A stretch of 64,000 nucleotides of DNA from Pseudomonadota bacterium (GCA_020161695.1 JAIUOO010000006.1:1-64000); one strand, 5' to 3'; shown: positions 24,263 to 34,010, numbered from the stretch's first letter. Program-made: numbers and translations. Notes: generated from the letters alone by a model not told the origin.

Positions 24263-25009
24263 ATGGCCGGACATTCACAGTTCAAGAACATCATGCACCG
24301 CAAGGGCCGGCAGGACGCCGCCCGCTCGAAGCTGTTCGGCAAGCTGTCGCGTGAAATCACGGTGGCCGCGAAAATGGGCCAACCGGACCCGGCCTTCAAC
24401 CCGCGCCTGCGCGCCGCCATTCTCGCCGCCCGCGCCGAGAACATGACCAAGGACACGATCGAGCGCGCGATCAAGAAGGCCTCGGCTGGCGATGCCGAGA
24501 ACTACGAGGAAATCCGCTACGAGGGCTACGGCCCCGGTGGCGTGGCGGTCATCGTCGAGGCCCTGTCCGACAACCGCAACCGCACGGCTTCCGAGGTGCG
24601 CTCCTACTTCACCAAGGTCGGCGGCAATCTCGGCGAGACCGGTTCCGTGGCGTTCATGTTCGACCGGGTCGGCGTGATCGAGTTCGCGGCCGACAAGGCC
24701 TCCGCCGACGACATGCTGGAGGCCGCCATCGAGGCGGGCGCCGAGGATGTGGTCTCCGGCGAGACTGGCCACGAGGTGACCACCGCCGCCGACAGCCTCG
24801 CGGAAGTCTCCAAGGCGCTGGAAGCGAAGTTCGGCGAGCCGAAGAAGTCGGCGCTGAGCTGGAAGCCGCAGAACAATGTCGCCGTGGACGACGACAACGG
24901 CGAGAAACTGCTGCGCCTGATGGACCTGCTCGACGACAATGACGACGTGCAGAACGTCTATTCCAATTTTGAACTGTCCGAGGCGCTCGTCGCCAAGATG
25001 GCGGGATAA
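24263..25009 (+). CDS. yebC: YebC/PmpR family DNA-binding regulator
   Basis: A 248-residue YebC protein of full family length. The start [21 protein letters not shown] is diagnostic; then [49 protein letters not shown] and the acidic end [16 protein letters not shown]. The ATG at 24263 follows GAGGGGC and matches the conserved first residue. In this order yebC commonly precedes ruvC, and here a TSUP gene and a repeat lie between them. The family acts as a transcription regulator in some species and as a translation factor relieving ribosome stalling in others. Confidence 0.97.
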   Translation: MAGHSQFKNIMHRKGRQDAARSKLFGKLSREITVAAKMGQPDPAFNPRLRAAILAARAENMTKDTIERAIKKASAGDAENYEEIRYEGYGPGGVAVIVEALSDNRNRTASEVRSYFTKVGGNLGETGSVAFMFDRVGVIEFAADKASADDMLEAAIEAGAEDVVSGETGHEVTTAADSLAEVSKALEAKFGEPKKSALSWKPQNNVAVDDDNGEKLLRLMDLLDDNDDVQNVYSNFELSEALVAKMAG

Positions 25010-25018
25010 GGCGCCGCC

Positions 25019-25783
25019 TCAGCGCAGCAGCTTGTCCAGCGCGGGCAGGCTGGTGAGCGCGGCCATGGCGATGACGCCGAAGGCGACCGGCCGGAACATG
25101 CGCGGGCTCGCCTTCTCGAACAGGATCGAGCCGAGGCCGATGCCGACGCCGTAGGGCACGATGGTCCAGGCGGCGATGCGGAACACTTCCGACGTGTAGA
25201 TGCCGGCGAGCGCCAGCAGCGACATCGACAGGACCGAGGCCGGCACGAAGAAGGCGACGGACGAGCCGCGCACGCCCTCGTTATGGCTCGGGCCTGCCAG
25301 CCAGAACAGCGACAGGACCATGCCGCCGAGGCTCGCGAGGCCCGAAATGATGCCGGAGGCCGTGCCGGTGGCAAGGGTCGTCGGAAGTCCGGGCGACGCC
25401 TCGATCCGCCCGACGGTGAGCAGCAGCGTCAGCACCAGCACGATGGACAGCGAGGTGACCCAGCGCACCGGCGTCGGATCGATGGACATCAGGAGCCAGA
25501 CGCCGATGGGCAGGCCGACCACGTAGCCGATGAACAGGGGGCCGATCTCGCCCCAGCGCGCATGTCGCCATGTCGAACGGATCATGCCGAGCTGCATGAC
25601 GGCATCGATGATCGACATGATGCCGATGGCGGCCTTGGGGCCGAGATAGGCACCGGCCACGGGCATGAAGATCATGGCCGAGCCGAAACCGGTATAGCCG
25701 CGCACCGTACCGGCGAAGAATGCGGCGACGAGGACGAGCAGCGGCGGGGGAGAGCCGAGGCTTGCGAGCGCTTCCACGAACAA
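25019..25783 (-). CDS. TSUP family permease (TauE/SafE-like anion exporter)
   Basis: About 254 residues with eight hydrophobic spans and the two TauE/SafE repeats: FFAGTVRGYTGFGSAMIFMP near the N-terminus and GLASLGGMVLSLFWLAG in the second half. These permeases move sulfite, sulfoacetate or other organosulfur anions; the substrate is unknown here. The first codon given is TTG at 25783; a GTG at 25777 lies 8 nt after AGGAA and is equally likely. It is convergent with yebC, whose stop is 9 bp away. A second TSUP gene is at 30585, but they are not close copies. Confidence 0.88.
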   Translation of the reverse strand: MFVEALASLGSPPPLLVLVAAFFAGTVRGYTGFGSAMIFMPVAGAYLGPKAAIGIMSIIDAVMQLGMIRSTWRHARWGEIGPLFIGYVVGLPIGVWLLMSIDPTPVRWVTSLSIVLVLTLLLTVGRIEASPGLPTTLATGTASGIISGLASLGGMVLSLFWLAGPSHNEGVRGSSVAFFVPASVLSMSLLALAGIYTSEVFRIAAWTIVPYGVGIGLGSILFEKASPRMFRPVAFGVIAMAALTSLPALDKLLR

Positions 25784-25919
25784 CGTTCCTGTTTTTCTTC
25801 CGCATAGGGAAGATTCTGGTTGCCGGGTATGGCTGCAGGCGCGGGGCGGCCGTGCAGTCTGGCGGTTGGTGGCTGGCTGGCTGGCCGTGCCGCTGCCGGT
25901 AAAGTCCGGAACCCATCCG

Positions 25920-26009
25920 CGTCATGCCCGGCCTTGTGCCGGGCATCCACGACTCCTCTTTGCGGTGGTGAGCAAGTCGTGGATGGCCGGGCCAAGCCCG
26001 GCCATGACG
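25920..26009 (+). repeat. Dispersed cloverleaf palindromic element, copy 3
   Basis: Same arms and three inner hairpins as the copy at 6700, in the same orientation; the central loop is diverged but still ends CAAGT. It stands between the divergent TSUP and ruvC genes. Confidence 0.9.
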
Positions 26010-26062
26010 GGCGGGGCTGAGCTATTCCGGCGTCTGAGCAGCCCACAAGGCTGTTCACGGGA

Positions 26063-26080
26063 TTCTGCAAAATTGCAGAA
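26063..26080. promoter_or_regulatory. 18-bp perfect palindrome upstream of ruvC
   Basis: TTCTGCAA, AA, TTGCAGAA; 33 bp upstream of the ruvC ATG. A third CTGCAA half-site follows at 26081. It does not fit the alphaproteobacterial LexA box GTTC-N7-GTTC. Regulator unknown. Confidence 0.5.
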
Positions 26081-26113
26081 CTGCAATGTCCCCCTCCGAT
26101 AAACTCGCCGGCC

Positions 26114-26608
26114 ATGAGCGGCACGATTCGCATACTCGGCCTCGATCCGGGCCTTCGGCGCACCGGCTGGGGCGTGATCGATGTCACCGGCAACCGGCTG
26201 GGCTTCGTCGCCTGCGGCACGGTGACCTCCGACGACAAGGCGGCGCTCGCCCTGCGCCTTGCCCAGATCTATCGCGGCATTTCCGACGTGCTCGCGGCCT
26301 GGACGCCGGACGAGGCGGCGGTGGAGCAGACCTTCGTCAACAAGGACGCGACCGCGACGCTGAAGCTCGGTCAAGCGCGCGGCATCGCCATGGTGGTGCC
26401 GGCGCTGGCTGGCTTGCCGGTGGCCGAATACGAGCCGAACAAGGTCAAGAAGTCGGTCGTCGGCGCCGGCCACGCCGACAAGAACCAGATCCAGATGATG
26501 ATCGGCATCCTGCTGCCGAAGGCCGACCCGAAGACCATGGATGCCGCCGACGCGCTCGCCATAGCGATCACCCACGCCCATCACCGGACGAGCCCAGCGC
26601 GCCGATAG
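26114..26608 (+). CDS. ruvC: Holliday junction resolvase RuvC
   Basis: A 164-residue RuvC. The four acidic catalytic residues are present: Asp11 in [13 protein letters not shown], Glu71 in [10 protein letters not shown], and Asp143 and Asp146 in MDAADALA. It cleaves Holliday junctions symmetrically after RuvAB migration. It heads the ruv region, with a DNA glycosylase inserted before ruvA. No strong ribosome-binding site precedes the ATG; alignment to the family supports it. Confidence 0.97.
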   Translation: MSGTIRILGLDPGLRRTGWGVIDVTGNRLGFVACGTVTSDDKAALALRLAQIYRGISDVLAAWTPDEAAVEQTFVNKDATATLKLGQARGIAMVVPALAGLPVAEYEPNKVKKSVVGAGHADKNQIQMMIGILLPKADPKTMDAADALAIAITHAHHRTSPARR

Positions 26609-26672
26609 GTTTCGGCTCTTGCCGTGTCCCGGCATTCGTCGTGGGATGAAGGCGACAAGAGGAACCGATCCC

Positions 26673-27389
26673 ATGACCGATTTCGCCAAGATCCGCGCCC
26701 GCGCCGCCAAGCGGAAGGGGGGCGATGCGGTGCTCGGCACGCTGTTGCCGCCAGTCGCGCCGCAGAAGGCTCTGGCCGGCGTGCCGGACGACCGGATTCT
26801 GGCTGAAATGGCCAGGCGCATCTTCTCGGCGGGCTTCGTCTGGAGCGTGATCGAGGCGAAGTGGCCGGGCTTCGAGGAAGCCTTCCTCGGCTTCCAGCCC
26901 AAGGCCCTGTTGTTCCAGCCGGACGAGTTCTGGCACGACCTTGCCCGCGACACGCGCATCGTCCGCAATCCGCAGAAGATCAGGTCGGTGCGCGACAACG
27001 CCGCCTTCGTCGATCATGTGGCGAAGGAGCATGGCTCCTTCGGCAAGTTCCTGAGCCAGTGGCCCGTGGAGGACCAGGTCGGCCTTCTCGAGCTGATGGC
27101 CAAGCGCGGGTCGAGGCTCGGCGGCAAGACCGGCCAGTATTTCCTGCGCTTCATCGGCTTTGACGGTTTCGTCACCTCCGGCGACATGGTCGTCGCGTTG
27201 CGCGACGCCGGTCTCGACATCGGCGAGCAGGCGACGTCGAAGGGCGATCTCAAGAAAATCCAGGCGCAGATCAACGACTGGGCCAGGGCGACGAAGCTGC
27301 CGCGCGTCCACATCTCGCGCATCCTCGCCATGTCGGTCGGCGAGAACTATTCGGCGGAGAAACTGCAGGCCTATATGGGCGAGGAGTGA
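26673..27389 (+). CDS. DNA-3-methyladenine glycosylase I family protein
   Basis: A 238-residue helical HhH-superfamily glycosylase related to Tag. Family segments include FSAGFVWSVIEAKWPGFEEAF, RDTRIVRNPQKIRSVRDNAAF and GKTGQYFLRFIGFDGFVTSGD. It removes 3-methyladenine or related bases from DNA in base-excision repair. The ATG at 26673 follows AGAGGAA. The protein is longer and more diverged than E. coli Tag and lacks its C-terminal zinc cysteines, so it belongs to the related second group. The location between ruvC and ruvA places it in a DNA-repair context, and it may be co-transcribed with ruvC (64 bp gap). Confidence 0.85.
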   Translation: MTDFAKIRARAAKRKGGDAVLGTLLPPVAPQKALAGVPDDRILAEMARRIFSAGFVWSVIEAKWPGFEEAFLGFQPKALLFQPDEFWHDLARDTRIVRNPQKIRSVRDNAAFVDHVAKEHGSFGKFLSQWPVEDQVGLLELMAKRGSRLGGKTGQYFLRFIGFDGFVTSGDMVVALRDAGLDIGEQATSKGDLKKIQAQINDWARATKLPRVHISRILAMSVGENYSAEKLQAYMGEE

Positions 27390-27439
27390 GGCCGCTCGCT
27401 TCAGCGAATCCGCTATAGGTGTCAAGATCGCGTCCTGCT

Positions 27440-27528
27440 CGTCATGGCCGGGCTTGTCCCGGCTATCCACGACTTGAACACGGCGGCGAAGGAAGGCGTG
27501 GATGCCCGGCACAAGGTCGGGCATGACG
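27440..27528 (-). repeat. Dispersed cloverleaf palindromic element, copy 4 (inverted)
   Basis: The reverse complement matches the copy at 6700 including much of the central loop (CTTCCTTC.. GTTCAAGT). It is therefore inserted in the opposite orientation, 20 bp before ruvA. Confidence 0.9.
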
Positions 27529-27547
27529 GCAGCAGGATGGCCAGGCC

Positions 27548-28165
27548 ATGATCGGCAAGCTCAAGGGCACCATCGACAGCTACGGCCCGGATTGGGTGAT
27601 CGTCGACGTTCACGGCGTCGGCTACGTGGTCCATTGCTCCTCGCGCACCTTGCAGGCGCTGCCGGCAGCGGGCGAGGCGGCCGTGCTCTCCATCGAGACC
27701 ATGGTCCGCGAGGACATGATCCGCCTCTACGGCTTCGCCAACGACCTCGAACGCGAGTGGTTTCGCCTGCTGCTCGCCGTGCAGGGCGTCGGCGCCAAGG
27801 TGGCGCTCTCCGTGCTCTCGGCGCTGAAGGCCTCCGACCTCGCCAATGCCATCGCCATGCGCGACAAGGCCGCCATCGGCCGCGCCAACGGCGTCGGGCC
27901 GAAGGTCGCCGAGCGCATCGTGACCGAACTGAAGGACAAGGCGCCGGGCTTCACCGATATCGATCCGGCATTGGCGAAGCTCGCCAGCGACGTGGACGAA
28001 AAGCGCGCGCCGGGCCCCTTGCAGGATGCGATCTCGGCGCTGACCAATCTCGGCTATGGCGCCCCTCAAGCCGCCGCCGCCATCGCCGCCGCCGCGAAGA
28101 AGGCCGGGGAGGGGGCGAACACGCAGACGCTGATCAGGATGGGGCTGAAGGAGCTTAGCTCCTAG
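27548..28165 (+). CDS. ruvA: Holliday junction DNA helicase subunit RuvA
   Basis: A 205-residue RuvA. Domain I starts [21 protein letters not shown] and GVGYVVHC; the helix-hairpin-helix domain has [16 protein letters not shown] and [17 protein letters not shown]; domain III ([18 protein letters not shown]) contacts RuvB after an acidic linker. It binds the junction as a tetramer and loads RuvB. The ruvB gene is not adjacent as usual: 893 bp with two foreign-looking genes separate them. Confidence 0.97.
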   Translation: MIGKLKGTIDSYGPDWVIVDVHGVGYVVHCSSRTLQALPAAGEAAVLSIETMVREDMIRLYGFANDLEREWFRLLLAVQGVGAKVALSVLSALKASDLANAIAMRDKAAIGRANGVGPKVAERIVTELKDKAPGFTDIDPALAKLASDVDEKRAPGPLQDAISALTNLGYGAPQAAAAIAAAAKKAGEGANTQTLIRMGLKELSS

Positions 28166-28170
28166 CACGA

Positions 28171-28584
28171 TCAGTCGGTGGCATCCGTCGACGATGGCCC
28201 ATCGTCCCGGCATTCATGGATGGCTCGGATCTTACTCAACAACGTCTGGCCATTCTCGCTTACGAACAATGCCTTCTGCTTGGGATTTATGGGGTGAATC
28301 TGTTCGTCGATAACTTCCGGGCCGCCAAATTCGGCTGCTATCGACCATTCAATCCCGATGAATTTTCCTCGCTTCTCGATGCTCTTTCGAGAGCTAAGGG
28401 CCTTCAGATGACGGCTGACCGTGCTCTGGGGTAACCGGGCTCGTTCCGCCAACTGGCCTACGGTTATGCCGGGATTCGTTGCGACCAGTAGAAAGCAGCG
28501 CTCTTCCTCACGGCTCATCATCCATTTGCCAGTCGACAGGAGCACCGTCGCGCGCAGCAGCTTGTCCGCATAATCGTCGCTCAT
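28171..28584 (-). CDS. Winged-helix transcriptional regulator (MarR/ArsR-like), likely foreign insert
   Basis: A 137-residue protein with one clear winged helix: CFLLVATNPGITVGQLAERA then LPQSTVSRHLKALSSRKSIEKRG. The C-terminal part (FVSENGQTLLSKIRAIHEC) is helical. It starts at 28584 behind the ideal GGAGGAAAC. Base composition is visibly more AT-rich than its neighbours, and the gene lies on the opposite strand inside the ruvA-ruvB gap. A perfect palindrome between its own and the divergent gene's promoter elements is the probable operator, so it should repress both. The family of the C-terminal part is not recognised. Confidence 0.8.
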   Translation of the reverse strand: MSDDYADKLLRATVLLSTGKWMMSREEERCFLLVATNPGITVGQLAERARLPQSTVSRHLKALSSRKSIEKRGKFIGIEWSIAAEFGGPEVIDEQIHPINPKQKALFVSENGQTLLSKIRAIHECRDDGPSSTDATD

Positions 28585-28597
28585 GTTTCCTCCAATA

Positions 28598-28626
28598 TTG
28601 ACATTATATCCAATTTTGGATATTAA
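28598..28626. promoter_or_regulatory. Overlapping divergent promoters sharing one palindromic operator
   Basis: On the + strand TTGACA (28598-28603), 17 bp, TATTAA (28621-28626). On the - strand TATAAT lies at 28608-28603 with TTGATT 16 bp upstream of it. The palindrome TATCCAATTTTGGATA (28607-28622) fills the spacer of both. This is a compact self-regulated switch. Confidence 0.7.
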
Positions 28627-28661
28627 TCAATTGTTGGTTCTCTCCTGCGGAGCGATGCCGC

Positions 28662-28997
28662 GTGTGTGATATCCATTCAGAAATCGAGGCGCGGCAGGCG
28701 GAACTGGAATCCGTGCAGGTTCAGGTCCGCCCGTTGCAGCAAAGGATGAGCGTGCTCCAGGTCGAGTTGAAGGAACTTCGACGGAAGCTGGAATGCGGCC
28801 GAAGGGAACCGGACGTGTCCGATCACGCCGTCATCCGGTACCTGGAGCGTGTCGGTGGATTTTGTTTCGATAACGTTCGGCAAGAGATAATGACGTCCGA
28901 GGTTCGTGCTGCGATCGCGGCAGGGGCCCGCTCGGTGCGACGGAATGGCGTGACATTCATCATTCGCGACCAGTCCGTCGTCACATGCGTTCGGTGA
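28662..28997 (+). CDS. Uncharacterised coiled-coil protein with a conserved [12 protein letters not shown] module
   Basis: 111 residues from a GTG start behind GGAG. Residues 1-45 form a coiled coil ([33 protein letters not shown]). The rest contains [35 protein letters not shown] and [14 protein letters not shown], a pattern I associate with small phage and genomic-island proteins but cannot name. It is divergent from the winged-helix gene and shares its operator. The pair sits in an AT-richer segment between ruvA and ruvB. No toxin or antitoxin motif is visible, although a regulator plus small partner under one operator is compatible with such a role. Confidence 0.7.
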   Translation: MCDIHSEIEARQAELESVQVQVRPLQQRMSVLQVELKELRRKLECGRREPDVSDHAVIRYLERVGGFCFDNVRQEIMTSEVRAAIAAGARSVRRNGVTFIIRDQSVVTCVR

Positions 28998-29058
28998 ACT
29001 GCCTCGTGGGTGGATCTGGCAACTGTCACTCGAACGCCCTTGCGTGTATTCACGCGAT

Positions 29059-30102
29059 ATGACCGAACCCCGCCGAATCCTCGATGCCGAGCGCCGCGAC
29101 GATGATGCCGACACGCATTTGCGGCCGCAGCGGCTCGCCGAGTTCATCGGCCAGGCGCAGGCGCGCTCGAACCTCGACGTGTTCATCTCGGCAGCCCGCT
29201 CGCGCGGCGAGGCGCTCGACCATGTGCTGTTCGTGGGGCCGCCGGGCCTCGGAAAGACGACGCTGGCGCAGATTCTCGCCAAGGAGCTCGGCGTCGGCTT
29301 CCGCGCCACATCCGGTCCGGTCATCGCCAAGGCGGGCGACCTCGCGGCACAGCTCACCAATCTGGAAGAGCGCGACGTGCTGTTCATCGACGAGATCCAC
29401 CGCCTCAACCCGGCGGTGGAGGAAATCCTCTATCCCGCGATGGAGGACTTCCAGCTCGACCTGATCATCGGCGAGGGGCCGGCGGCGCGCTCGGTGAAGA
29501 TCGATCTCGCCAAGTTCACGCTGGTGGGGGCGACCACCCGCGCTGGCCTGCTCACCACGCCGCTGCGCGACCGGTTCGGCATCCCCATCCGGTTGCAGTT
29601 CTACACCACCGAGGAACTGGAGCTGATCGTCACGCGCGGCGCGCGGGTGCTGGGCGTCGGCATGAAGCCGGACGGCGCCAACGAGATCGCCCGCCGCGCG
29701 CGCGGAACGCCCCGCATCGCCGGACGCCTGCTGCGGCGCGTGCGCGACTTCGCGATCTACCGGGACTCGGACACGATCACCCGCACCATCGCCGACGAGG
29801 CGCTGACGCGGCTGGAGGTGGACAATGCCGGCCTCGACGCCATGGACCGGCGCTATCTCTCGGCCATCGCGCTCAACTACGGCGGCGGCCCGGTCGGCAT
29901 CGAGACCATGGCGGCGGCGCTGTCCGAGCCGCGCGATGCCATCGAGGAGATCATCGAGCCCTTCCTGATCCAGCAGGGCTTCCTGCAAAGGACGCCGCGC
30001 GGGCGGCTCCTGACCTCGCACGCGTTCCGCCATCTCGGCCTTGCCGAGCCGAACCGCGACGGCGCGCAGTTCGCGCTGTTCAAGGGCGACGAGGATGAAT
30101 GA
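29059..30102 (+). CDS. ruvB: Holliday junction branch migration ATPase RuvB
   Basis: A 347-residue AAA+ protein. Walker A is GPPGLGKTT, Walker [11 protein letters not shown], sensor 1 ATTRAGLLT, arginine finger region PLRDRFGI, then the winged helix with [18 protein letters not shown] and AFRHLG. It drives branch migration with RuvA. The ATG at 29059 (MTEPRR) is preferred to one five codons upstream. The stop overlaps the ybgC start by 8 bp, so the ruvB-ybgC junction is intact even though the ruvA side is interrupted. Confidence 0.97.
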   Translation: MTEPRRILDAERRDDDADTHLRPQRLAEFIGQAQARSNLDVFISAARSRGEALDHVLFVGPPGLGKTTLAQILAKELGVGFRATSGPVIAKAGDLAAQLTNLEERDVLFIDEIHRLNPAVEEILYPAMEDFQLDLIIGEGPAARSVKIDLAKFTLVGATTRAGLLTTPLRDRFGIPIRLQFYTTEELELIVTRGARVLGVGMKPDGANEIARRARGTPRIAGRLLRRVRDFAIYRDSDTITRTIADEALTRLEVDNAGLDAMDRRYLSAIALNYGGGPVGIETMAAALSEPRDAIEEIIEPFLIQQGFLQRTPRGRLLTSHAFRHLGLAEPNRDGAQFALFKGDEDE

Positions 30103-30541
30103 GCATCTCGCCGGCCGCATCGACGGCGAGATGCATCGGCTGGCGGTCCGGGTCTATTACGAGGACACCGATTTCTCCGGCGTCGTCTATCACGCGAGCT
30201 ACCTGCGCTTCATGGAGCGCGGGCGCACGGATTTCCTGCGCCTGCTCGGCGTCGCACAGGGCGACCTGTTCGAGCAGGCGAAAGAGGAGGCGGGCGCGGG
30301 CTTCTTTTTCGTCGTGCGCTCCATGGGCATCGAGTTCCTGCGTCCCGCCCGCATCGACGACGTACTCACCGTCGAGACGCGCACCGAGGCGGTGAAGGGC
30401 GCGACGCTCAACCTCGCCCAGCGGGTGCTGCGCGGCGACGAGGTGCTGGTCGAGGCGAGCGTCCGTGTCGCCTTCCTCGCGGGCGGCAAGCCGATCCGCA
30501 TTCCCGATGCGCTTCGCCGGGCCATGACGCCCGGCGGCTGA
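30095..30541 (+). CDS. ybgC: Tol-Pal-associated acyl-CoA thioesterase YbgC
   Basis: A 148-residue hotdog-fold thioesterase. The active-site segment is [27 protein letters not shown] split by family pattern: EDTDFSG contains the catalytic Asp and the VYHASY histidine follows. [20 protein letters not shown] is the second conserved block. YbgC hydrolyses acyl-CoAs or acyl-ACP and is the usual first gene of tol-pal clusters. The ATG overlaps the ruvB stop, suggesting translational coupling. A TSUP permease gene lies between it and tolQ. Confidence 0.95.
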   Translation: MNEHLAGRIDGEMHRLAVRVYYEDTDFSGVVYHASYLRFMERGRTDFLRLLGVAQGDLFEQAKEEAGAGFFFVVRSMGIEFLRPARIDDVLTVETRTEAVKGATLNLAQRVLRGDEVLVEASVRVAFLAGGKPIRIPDALRRAMTPGG

Positions 30542-30584
30542 TGTGGCAGGGGTTCTTCCCGTTTTTCAGGCCGATCCCCCGATC

Positions 30585-31310
30585 ATGAGCATTCTCGGCT
30601 TCGGCGGCGCCGAACTCGCCCTCGTCACCGCCACCATGGCGGCCGCCACCGTGGTCCAGGTCATCACCGGCGTCGGCCTCAGCCTCGTCCTGATTCCGGT
30701 TCTGGCCCTCGCCGCGCCGGCCTTGGTGCCCGCGCCGGCCCTGTTCGCGGCGCTCGGGGTGATGCTGACCATGGTCTGGGGCAGGCTCGGTCTGGTCGAT
30801 CGGGGCGAGATCGCATCCGGGACGGCGGGGCTCGCCATCGGCACCGCGGCCGGGGTCGTTGCGCTCACTTTCGTCGATCCCGCGCAGCTGCCGCGCCTCT
30901 TCGGCGTCCTGATCCTCATCGCGGCCGGAATGGCGCTGGCCGGGCTGCAATTCAGGCTCGACCTGCGAACGATCTTCGCAGTCAGCCTGGTGTCGGGCGT
31001 CATGGGTGGCCTGTCCGGCATCCACAGCCCGCTGATCGGCATCGTCTATGCGGGCCAGCCACCGGACAAGGCGCGCGCGACGCTGGGGCTCTACTGGATC
31101 GTGGCCTATGTGCTGTTCGTCGGCATGTATGCGCTCGCGGGCCGGTTCGACTTCACCGATGCCGGGCGCTCGGTGCTGTTCGTGCCGGGCATCGCGCTCG
31201 GTGTCTGGGTCGCCGCGCGGGTCGCGGGCCGCATCGATACCGCGCGCATGCGGGCGGCGATGCTGACAGTCGCGGTCGCGAGCGGCGTGATGCTGGTCGC
31301 GCGGGGCTGA
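30585..31310 (+). CDS. TSUP family permease (second copy)
   Basis: A 241-residue membrane protein with about eight spans. The first repeat has ATVVQVITGVGLSLVLIPVL, the second VSLVSGVMGGLSGIHSPLIGI, both typical of TauE/SafE. Substrate unknown; the family exports sulfur-containing anions. The ATG at 30585 is chosen; a GTG at 30543 would add 14 residues and would start 1 bp after the ybgC stop. The gene is an insertion in the ybgC-tolQ junction compared with the usual order. The following 288 bp (31311-31598) hold an imperfect GGGGGC/GCCCCT hairpin near 31452 and no gene. Confidence 0.85.
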   Translation: MSILGFGGAELALVTATMAAATVVQVITGVGLSLVLIPVLALAAPALVPAPALFAALGVMLTMVWGRLGLVDRGEIASGTAGLAIGTAAGVVALTFVDPAQLPRLFGVLILIAAGMALAGLQFRLDLRTIFAVSLVSGVMGGLSGIHSPLIGIVYAGQPPDKARATLGLYWIVAYVLFVGMYALAGRFDFTDAGRSVLFVPGIALGVWVAARVAGRIDTARMRAAMLTVAVASGVMLVARG

Positions 31311-31598
31311 TGCGAGCGGGAGCCTGCTGGCCTGCCGGGCGCGCGCGTGATAGGCACCCCGCGCATATTGCAGTGCCGAAGATAACTCGCCCTTAACCTT
31401 AGCAATGGCTTGGTAGGTCACCACGCGGATGCACCTTCCGCGCCACGGTCACGACATATTCAGGGGGCATTTCGCCCCTCAAGGGACGATTAAGCGCAAA
31501 TTTTTCACAGGAGCGCTTGCCGTCCAGGGTTCCGAAAGTCCGTGGCGAGGGGTGTTCGCGACCTCGAAGCCGACCTGTCGCGAAAAGGATCGCTGCCC

Positions 31599-32336
<738 letters not shown>

Positions 32337-32349
32337 GGAGTAGAGAACC

Positions 32350-32796
32350 ATGGGTGCTCAGCTCGCAGGTGGCGGGGGACGGGGCAGCGGCCGCAAGCGG
32401 CGGCGCTCCCACGTCATGAACGAGATCAACATCACGCCCTTCGTGGACGTGATGCTGGTGCTTCTGGTGATCTTCATGATCGCCGCGCCGCTGATGACCG
32501 TCTCGGTGCCGATCGACCTGCCGCAGGCCTCGGCCCGCGCCATCCAGCAGGACCGGCCGCCGATCACCGTCTCGGTGAAGCAGAACGGCGAGATCTTCGT
32601 CGGCGAGAACCGGGTGGAATCCGCCCAGCTCGTCGAGCATGTCCGCTCGACCGCCCAGAACGGCGCCGAGGAGCGCATCTTCGTGCGCGGCGACGCGGCG
32701 GCGAACTATCAGGCGATCATGGACGTGCTGTCGCAGCTCAAGGGCGGCGGCTTTACCAAGGTGGCGCTGGTCGCCACCGAGCGCGCGTCGCGCTGA
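32350..32796 (+). CDS. tolR: Tol-Pal system protein TolR
   Basis: A 148-residue ExbD/TolR protein. After a basic Gly-rich start, EINITPFVDVMLVLLVIFMI holds the single membrane span with the essential proton-path Asp in PFVDVMLV. The periplasmic part has VSVKQNGEIFVGENRV and IFVRGDAAANYQAIMDVLSQ. It is the stator partner of TolQ. A 23-bp gap precedes tolA. Confidence 0.97.
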   Translation: MGAQLAGGGGRGSGRKRRRSHVMNEINITPFVDVMLVLLVIFMIAAPLMTVSVPIDLPQASARAIQQDRPPITVSVKQNGEIFVGENRVESAQLVEHVRSTAQNGAEERIFVRGDAAANYQAIMDVLSQLKGGGFTKVALVATERASR

Positions 32797-32819
32797 GGGC
32801 AGGGCAGGAGTAACGGGCG

Positions 32820-34010
32820 TTGGCGCTCCACCCGCAGAAGGTCGGCTACGGGGTTTCGGTCGCAGGGCATGTCGCCTTCGTGGTCGCGGCCCTGATCGGC
32901 TTTTTGTCGTCGCCCTCGAAGGTCGACGAGGGCGAGAGCGTGCCCGTCGAGATCGTCTCCGACGAGCCGGCCCAGTCGACCCGCGGCGACCGCCGCGCCA
33001 CCGAACAGACGCCGACGCCGCAGCGGGTCGTCGACCGGCAGGCGGCCGAGGAGCGGCGCACCGAGGACGACGCCTCGCTGCCGACCGCGCCGCAGCGCAT
33101 CCAGAACGTCCAGCTGCCGCCGCCGCCCGCGCCGCGTCCCGAGCCCCAGCCGCAGCAGGCCGCGACCCCGCCGCCCCAGCCCGCCCAGCAGGCGGCCGCG
33201 CCGCCCATGCCGGTGCCGCCGCAGCCGCAGCCGCGCCCGACGCCGCCGGCCGCAGCCGAGGAGGTGCGCGAGGACCAGGCGGCCCGCGAGGCCGAGCTTC
33301 TGGCGCAGCAGCGCCGCGAGGCCGAACAGCGTCGGCAGGAAGAACAGCGGCAGGCCGAGCAGCGCCGCCGCGAGGAGCAGCGGCGCGAGGAACAGCGCCG
33401 CGTCGCCGAACAGCGGGAACGCGAGCAGCGCGAGGCCCGCGAGCGTCAGGAGCGTGAACAGCGCGAGCGGCAGGCCCGCGAGCAGCGCGAACGCCAGCAG
33501 CGCGAAGCCCGTGAGCGCGCCGAGCGTCAGCGGCAGGAGCGCGCCAATGCCCGCCAGTTCGATCCGAACTCCATCGCCTCGCGCCTCAACGTGACCTCGC
33601 AGGAGAACGACCGGCGGCAGGCCGCGCGGACCGAGGCGACGGGCGCGACCGCGCCGACCCGCACCGCCTCGCTCGGCACCGCCACCGGCGCCTCCTCGCG
33701 CATCACCGGCCGCGAGATCGACGCGATCCGCGCCTGGGCCGAGCGGTGCTGGGAAATCCCGATCGCAGCGCGCGAAGGCAACTCGCCGGCCGTGCGCCTG
33801 CGCGTCTCGTTCAACCCGGACGGCACCGTGACCGCGCGGCCTGAAGTGCAGAATCCCCGCGGCGACTCCAACTTCCAGGTGCTCGCCAATTCGGCCGTGC
33901 GCGCCGTCATGCGCTGCTCGGCCGAGGGCGGCGTGCGCCTGCCGCGCGAGCGCTACGACACGTGGCGCGAGGTCGTCCTCAACTTCGATCCCAAGGAAAT
34001 GATGCGCTGA
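32820..34010 (+). CDS. tolA: Tol-Pal system protein TolA
   Basis: 396 residues: an N-terminal membrane anchor (VSVAGHVAFVVAALIGFLSS), a Pro-rich segment (about 100-145), then a long Gln/Glu/Arg/Ala-rich helical rod (about 145-255) made of short EQR/REEQRR-type repeats, and a C-terminal domain with EIDAIRAWAERCWEIP and VRLRVSFNPDGTVTARP. It links the TolQR motor to TolB-Pal across the periplasm. The start is TTG at 32820, 9 nt behind GGAG; no ATG is available near the anchor. The codon repetition in the rod makes many false frames on both strands. Confidence 0.95.
   Translation: MALHPQKVGYGVSVAGHVAFVVAALIGFLSSPSKVDEGESVPVEIVSDEPAQSTRGDRRATEQTPTPQRVVDRQAAEERRTEDDASLPTAPQRIQNVQLPPPPAPRPEPQPQQAATPPPQPAQQAAAPPMPVPPQPQPRPTPPAAAEEVREDQAAREAELLAQQRREAEQRRQEEQRQAEQRRREEQRREEQRRVAEQREREQREARERQEREQRERQAREQRERQQREARERAERQRQERANARQFDPNSIASRLNVTSQENDRRQAARTEATGATAPTRTASLGTATGASSRITGREIDAIRAWAERCWEIPIAAREGNSPAVRLRVSFNPDGTVTARPEVQNPRGDSNFQVLANSAVRAVMRCSAEGGVRLPRERYDTWREVVLNFDPKEMMR

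Noticed and set aside
26050..26090. LexA (SOS) box upstream of ruvC
   Set aside because: GTTC occurs once but the second half-site is not at N7; the palindrome present does not fit GTTC-N7-GTTC.
28166..29058. Prophage or transposon remnant with integrase
   Set aside because: No integrase, transposase or terminal repeats seen; only two small genes, so island origin stays an inference from composition and position.
33250..33560. Short tandem repeats considered as a CRISPR or satellite array
   Set aside because: They are the codon-level repeats of the Gln/Glu/Arg rod of TolA, with no spacers.
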